64,000 bases of DNA from assembly GCF_001570585.1 (NCBI RefSeq), contig NZ_BBXF01000003.1:407353-471352 (forward strand), given 5' to 3'. This stretch comes from Herbidospora daliensis (lineage in GTDB: Bacteria; Actinomycetota; Actinomycetes; Streptosporangiales; Streptosporangiaceae). Position numbers and translations under genes: made by a program. Shown here in pieces: positions 62,763 through 64,000 of the stretch. Below the pieces are notes generated by a model. The model did not search any database, was not told the origin of the DNA, and saw only the letters and a list, made by a program, of their open reading frames with translations. Each line of letters starts with the position of its first letter. Positions within the stretch are counted from its first letter, which is position 1.

Positions 62763-63650
62763 ATGAGAATCGGCTTCGGTGTGCCCGTGTCGGGCACGTG
62801 GGCGACCCCCCAGATCATGGCCCGGGTGGCGACGCGGGCGGAGGAGCTCGGCTACCACGAGATCTGGACGTTCCAGCGGCTGCTGCACCCCGCCGGCACC
62901 GACATCGGCGCCGTCTACCGCAGCGTGCAGGACCCGATCGTGTCGCTCGCGTACGTCGCGGCGCTGACCTCGCGGATCAGGCTCGGCGTGGCCGTGCTCA
63001 ACCTGCCCTTCTTCTCGCCCGCGCTGCTGGGCAAGCAGCTGGCCACGCTCCAGTCGGTGAGCGCCGGGCGGCTCGACGCCGGGCTCGGGCTCGGCTGGAT
63101 GGAGGAGGAGTTCATCGCCTCGAAGGTGCCGCTGGAGCGCCGCGGCAAACGCGCCGACGAGTACCTCGAACTGCTGCGCCGGTTCTGGACCGACGAGGTG
63201 ATCGAGCACCACGGCGAGTTCTACGACGTCGTGCCCTCACGCCAGGAGCCCAAGCCCGAGACGCCGCCGCCGATCCTGCTCGGCGGCGGGGCGCCGGCCG
63301 CGCTGCGCCGGGCCGGGCGGCTGGCCGACGGGTGGATCAGCTCCAGCCGCATGATCGCCGACGACCTCCCGTCGATGATCGACCAGGTGAAGGAGGCCGC
63401 CGCCGAGGCGGGCCGCGAGGTGACCCGCTTCGTCTGCCGCGGCGTCACCCGTCCCGGCCGCGACGCGAGCCAGCCCTTGTCCGGCCCGTACGAGAAGATC
63501 CGGGAGGACGTCGAGGCGCTCGAGGCCAAGGGCGTCACCGAGGTCTTCCACGACCTCAACTTCAACCCCGCCTTCGGCGCCCCCGACGCCGACCCGGCCG
63601 CCTCCCTGGCCCTGGCCGAGGAGGCGATGGAGAACCTGGCCCCTAGATGA
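62763..63650 (+). CDS. LLM-class F420-dependent oxidoreductase
   Basis: 295 aa luciferase-like TIM barrel. Characteristic segments: MRIGFGVPVSGTWATPQ, RAEELGYHEIWTFQRLLHPA, SLAYVAALTSRIRLGVAV, GRLDAGLGLGWMEEEF and PPILLGGGAPAALRRAGRLADGW. Such enzymes use F420H2 or FMN; the actinomycete context favours F420. Substrate unknown. It overlaps the convergent gene at the window end by 8 nt. Confidence 0.87.
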   Translation: MRIGFGVPVSGTWATPQIMARVATRAEELGYHEIWTFQRLLHPAGTDIGAVYRSVQDPIVSLAYVAALTSRIRLGVAVLNLPFFSPALLGKQLATLQSVSAGRLDAGLGLGWMEEEFIASKVPLERRGKRADEYLELLRRFWTDEVIEHHGEFYDVVPSRQEPKPETPPPILLGGGAPAALRRAGRLADGWISSSRMIADDLPSMIDQVKEAAAEAGREVTRFVCRGVTRPGRDASQPLSGPYEKIREDVEALEAKGVTEVFHDLNFNPAFGAPDADPAASLALAEEAMENLAPR

Positions 63651-64000
63651 GGCCGTACGCCCGGGCGATCAGCTCGTAGGAGCGGATGCGCGTCTCGGTG
63701 CCGTGCGTCATCGTGGTGATCATGAGCTCGTCGGCGTCGGTGCGCTTGCGCAGCTCGTCGAGCTGGACGCGCACCTGCTCGGGGGTGCCCAGGGCGACGT
63801 TCGCGAGGCGGTCGCGCACGAACTCGGCCTCGATGGCGCTGAACTCGTACTCGTTGGCCTCCTCGGGGGTCGGGAACGCCCCCGGGTTGCCCGACCGCAG
63901 CCGCAGGAACGACAACGCGCCCGGCAGCGCCTGCCGGTACGCCTCCTCCTCGGTCTCGGCCGCCAGCGCGGAGACGCCGATCATCGCGTAGGGCTCGGCC
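63643..64000 (-). CDS. LLM-class flavin-dependent oxidoreductase, N-terminal part outside window
   Basis: Only the C-terminal ~118 residues are present; the frame is open to base 64000. PYAMIGVSALAAETEEEAYR, VALGTPEQVRVQLDEL and DELMITTMTHGTETRIRSYELIA match the C-terminal region of MsnO8-like or other luciferase-family oxidoreductases. Cofactor and substrate cannot be judged from this part. Confidence 0.8.
   Translation of the reverse strand, partial: AEPYAMIGVSALAAETEEEAYRQALPGALSFLRLRSGNPGAFPTPEEANEYEFSAIEAEFVRDRLANVALGTPEQVRVQLDELRKRTDADELMITTMTHGTETRIRSYELIARAYGLI

Noticed and set aside
1-64000. CRISPR arrays, tRNA/rRNA genes, insertion sequences, integrase or att sites
   Set aside because: Read for repeats and signature sequences on both strands; none seen. 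The intein is the only mobile element supported.

Overview
The window is chromosomal DNA of a very GC-rich actinomycete. Codon third positions are mostly G or C, GTG and TTG starts are common, and many adjacent genes overlap by 4 nt. The gene set (class F sortase with a DUF4397 partner, an HEXXH/FxsB peptide system, F420/flavin LLM oxidoreductases, a membrane Ser/Thr kinase with WD40 repeats, a secreted alpha-1,3-glucanase-like enzyme) suggests a filamentous actinomycete such as Streptosporangiaceae. That placement is inference from gene content; there is no rRNA or tRNA in the window.

Layout. 1-9.8 kb holds a truncated membrane acyltransferase, a NUDIX hydrolase, a deaminase-fold protein, TetR and PadR regulators (PadR with a HAAS-type membrane partner), a nucleotidyltransferase, an Old-Yellow-Enzyme reductase convergent with an ArsR regulator that appears to share an operator with it, and an ECF sigma factor next to a beta-propeller protein. 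10-19.5 kb holds a 1430-residue secreted multidomain glucanase, a DUF4253 protein, a kinase-WD40 receptor and a three-gene cell-surface operon ending in a class F sortase.

19.6-39.5 kb is the most unusual part: an accessory island carrying two FxSxx-COOH (FxsA/FxsB) peptide-modification cassettes. Cassette 1 has a membrane protein, radical SAM FxsB1 (which lacks a canonical start codon), a separate HEXXH protein, an NB-ARC/TPR protein (FxsT1), and a 47-aa peptide ending FQSAV that lies directly upstream of a SIR2-like effector and an nSTAND-TPR NTPase. Cassette 2 is on the other strand: a 53-aa peptide ending FQASI, a fused FxsB-HEXXH enzyme whose own C-terminus is FQSQP, FxsC, and a large ParA/TIR/NB-ARC/TPR protein (FxsT2). 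Radical-SAM peptide modification together with STAND, TIR and SIR2 modules suggests a regulated conflict or signalling system. An MFS exporter and an alpha/beta hydrolase sit between the cassettes.

40-64 kb returns to ordinary high-GC genes: an M20 peptidase, an AAA ATPase, an amidase with methylthioribose-1-phosphate isomerase and a MetE-like methyltransferase, a PGRP/amidase_2 cell-wall enzyme interrupted by a 364-residue intein, the methylmalonyl-CoA mutase operon (mutA-mutB-meaB), a four-gene TelA/VWA/substrate-binding operon, a CehA/McbA-like metallohydrolase, an ABC-F protein preceded by a leader peptide and an SD-sequestering hairpin, a zinc-finger protein, an APH-family kinase, and two LLM-class oxidoreductases, the last cut by the window end.
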